Below are positions 63,001 through 64,000 of a DNA stretch of 64,000 nt, one piece after another. The position numbers were made by a program, and so were the translations under genes. This stretch comes from CAYJAD01 sp964368075. GTDB lineage: Bacteria; Desulfobacterota; Desulfovibrionia; Desulfovibrionales; Desulfovibrionaceae. The stretch covers positions 1-64,000 of the forward strand of contig CAYJAD010000009.1 of assembly GCA_964368075.1 (NCBI GenBank). Reading direction: 5' to 3'. The notes beneath the pieces are model-generated. The model saw only the letters and a program-made list of their open reading frames with translations, was not told where the DNA came from and did not search any database. Numbering within the stretch: position 1 is the stretch's first letter; each line of letters starts with the position of its first letter.

Positions 63001-64000
63001 AAATTGATTCTGATGGCGTATACACCTATACCCTCTACACACAAGCTGAGGCTGAAGCGCTTGGCCCAATTTTTGAGGCCGCTTATTGGGCATTGCAAGT
63101 GCGTGACGAAAATGACCCTGCCCTCCCCACAGAAAACTTCACTATTTATGTAAAAGACGATAGCGGCGCTTGGAGTGAGCAAGACGTTACTGTCACTGTT
63201 AAGGGGGCTAATGATAGCCCAGTTATCCATCATGCCAATGATATGACCGTACAAGAAGCCGGACATGGTGTTGTAGTTGGTAAAGAAAATTTTGAAAACA
63301 TGCTAGACCCCGGTATTCCTGCCGCTGTTGGTCAAATTGTTGCTACAGATATCGATATTGAAAAGTTAACTTTCGGCATTGAAGGCGGAAGTAATACTTC
63401 TGGCAGCCTTGAGCTCAAAGACCTCATTGGCGACTTTAGTTTTATTCCTGATAGCATTAAAGAGCAAGATGTCTTCCCTTATGATGTGTCTATGCCTAGC
63501 GCCTACGGCACCTTATATCTTAACTCTACCACCGGAACTTATATCTTTGTGGTAGATCAAGACAAAGCTGATATTCTCAACGAAAACGAAGACAAAACTC
63601 TTGAGTTTACGCTTACCGTAGATGACCAAAACGACGGCACAACTTCTGCCACAGACAGTGTCACCATAAAAGTCACCGTGGAAGGCACCAACGACCAACC
63701 ACAGCTGACTGTTACTGACAATACTCTTAGTATAAATGAAAACACTGGTGAAAAAGCTAATTCTGTAAAAGGCACATATTCTACCAAAGATGTAGATTCT
63801 AAAGATGTTGGTAATGAAGAAGGTGCTGATAACCTTATATACAGCCTTACTATCACACGTCCAGAGCAAGGTAATGAAACCTTACAAACTCTTGTAGAAT
63901 CCCTCTTAGGCGCCGTGGGCTTACCAGCTGGCAGCGTGCTTGAAGGTGTAAGAGATATTATGCAAGATTTGTATGAAACCCTTGCCAACGCTCCTGAAAA
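60012..64000 (+). CDS. Giant VCBS-repeat adhesin (5' part, open at window edge)
   Basis: At least 1329 codons with no stop before the end. The start has AGGAAA upstream. The N-terminus (MADIQLQKPAAGQTT, DRLVLQFDTGDATLTRAGDNLNM) resembles that of large type I-secreted biofilm proteins of Desulfovibrio; it probably includes a retention-type module, then a Gly-rich linker. From about residue 200 onward come VCBS/cadherin-like beta domains ending in GTND-like motifs at residues 279, 420, 593, 727, 864, 1065 and 1225. No signal peptide is seen, fitting type I secretion with the signal at the unseen C-terminus. Asp/Asn richness suggests calcium binding. It should mediate surface attachment or biofilm. 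Confidence 0.85.
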   Translation, partial: MADIQLQKPAAGQTTTITPAPEDRLVLQFDTGDATLTRAGDNLNMAFEDGSSVSLTDFYKAYTSENMPTFVIGDAEIDGEQFFAGMADDLMPAAGPGAGATPTSGGTTVDTIGGTLLGGLERLDGLDQGFGAATLLADFPATDTINTPPIITGITIFSDGDLDAYPDTLDIVEEGVGRDSTTNAVTSNNPNQIYSGDLFAQGQVNATDPQGVSYSVVGSATGTYGNFSVDANGVFTFAYIPESAHALAQDEIVTETFTVRVTDDTGLSTDVSITVTIRGTNDLPIIESITSVLPAVEDSNVNTAGDLVISGTSTITDPDNADTQTFFVGVQGQNVGETLDATDNLTASGSDLTIQLTDTNGRSVDATVRVDANGAYTATVKNGDVQNLGEGENLSGSFTFYVQDAAGAWVSQDVTVTVTGTNDQPTIEIESDATTSFLKEQGVGDQGTFSIGSWTTTIDLPNAENPDADAIATGKIALGDIDSTDKLSILIGGTDVSITVNTPYYVSPDGTWSATMPADGDYVGTISFNGADKAYDYEFTLNDNGKTVNALDEGSQLSVNLSITVKDDSGVNAAAGGSEQATNTTTLTFTIEGTNDKPVLTQPENLEINEDTASVSGTAKGTDADAEQVGTDVDADPGLTYHISAGHTENPFNIADKEDGILIADHMAVGLYGTMTIDKDSGEYVYKTTALAQILGEGQYYTEKFTVYVKDEYDAWDAKQITVKVTGSNDDPIITYTKDLTVREEGVGIGTLPNAYDMGIPVALGMIKAIDIDLNDIGKITFSVSEANSTAVTADHGFDMAIKNEYGTLHLNNTTGAYKFVLDNTSETVQAMNEGDLKDITFKFTAKDAHGGSDTQDVTVTITGTNDQPILSVDKSTLEVTDNVDNPHLGGTSTPASVSGQATATDFDSKDLGNGDAGAGYGNDTDAVALDFSVGIQRPTLDNILNLLDQDTLDKLDNILNVGKLEQLGTITEAIYNTFANLPTTGTEVSGLYGEMKIDSDGVYTYTLYTQAEAEALGPIFEAAYWALQVRDENDPALPTENFTIYVKDDSGAWSEQDVTVTVKGANDSPVIHHANDMTVQEAGHGVVVGKENFENMLDPGIPAAVGQIVATDIDIEKLTFGIEGGSNTSGSLELKDLIGDFSFIPDSIKEQDVFPYDVSMPSAYGTLYLNSTTGTYIFVVDQDKADILNENEDKTLEFTLTVDDQNDGTTSATDSVTIKVTVEGTNDQPQLTVTDNTLSINENTGEKANSVKGTYSTKDVDSKDVGNEEGADNLIYSLTITRPEQGNETLQTLVESLLGAVGLPAGSVLEGVRDIMQDLYETLANAPE

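Noticed and set aside
1..64000. CRISPR arrays, tRNA/rRNA genes, insertion sequences, prophage
   Set aside because: No regularly spaced repeats, cloverleaf patterns, transposase or phage-like reading frames were seen on either strand.

Overview
The window reads as a chromosome segment of a fairly AT-rich, Gram-negative sulfidogen-type bacterium, most likely a member of the Desulfovibrionaceae (family-level inference). The pointers are a 148-residue flavodoxin very like the classical Desulfovibrio one, a HesB/IscA-like selenoprotein with an in-frame UGA, a LolA plus outer-surface VCBS adhesin with a Desulfovibrio-like N-terminus, and a nitrogen cluster built on type III glutamine synthetase. 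No phage, transposase, CRISPR array, rRNA or tRNA gene was seen. There is one assembly gap of 100 N at 12890-12989, flanked by a 55-bp exact duplication, inside a chemoreceptor gene.

Layout. 1-4165 (minus): a degenerate GH3/NagZ-like exported protein and a stand-alone hydantoinase/oxoprolinase. 4363-8407 (plus): ilvE, then the conserved dnaX-ybaB-recR group. 8567-13167: a small zinc-ribbon protein, a TSCPD protein, a GT4 glycosyltransferase and a methyl-accepting chemotaxis protein. 13803-14810: Fur-box-preceded flavodoxin and a small protein with a Cys-rich tail. 14943-17826 (minus): a compact MoxR ATPase / VWA-metallopeptidase-like / unknown three-gene operon. 18195-21829: pyrR, the selenoprotein, a methyltransferase with engB, aroQ and efp. 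22099-26519: ftsK, lolA and a FadR-type GntR regulator. 26729-37501 (plus): the translation/RNA supercluster rimP-nusA-ylxR-infB-ylxP-nrnA-truB-rpsO-pnp. 38061-40816: a sugar-type ABC importer (binding protein, ATPase, permease). 40873-44880 (minus): glyS-glyQ and a TauE/SafE exporter. 45298-54421: a multi-PAS hybrid histidine kinase and a nitrogen-control block (NifA-like activator, PII, Amt, type III glutamine synthetase). 54930-59444: glutamate synthase large subunit. 60012 to the right edge: the first 1329 codons of a giant VCBS-repeat adhesin, still open at the end.

How parts work together. Amt, PII, the NifA-like sigma-54 activator and GSIII form a local nitrogen regulon: -24/-12 (sigma-54) promoter sequences precede both amt (minus strand) and glnN (plus strand), and the same 22-bp palindrome (TTTTCTAC-N6-GTAGAAAA) occurs in the amt-glnN and glnB-nifA-like gaps. 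GltB downstream completes the GS/GOGAT route, but no gltD is in the window. The rimP-to-pnp block starts with a promoter and an intrinsic terminator placed directly in front of rimP, and pnp has its own structured leader.

Most worth a second look: the UGA-encoded HesB-like protein with its SECIS-like hairpin, the shared nitrogen palindrome, several structured leaders (rimP, pnp, the ABC importer, the adhesin), a Lys-rich 33-codon ORF wedged between a large hairpin and gltB, a REPIN-like dispersed repeat family, the MoxR/VWA module, and the collapsed-gap evidence in the chemoreceptor.
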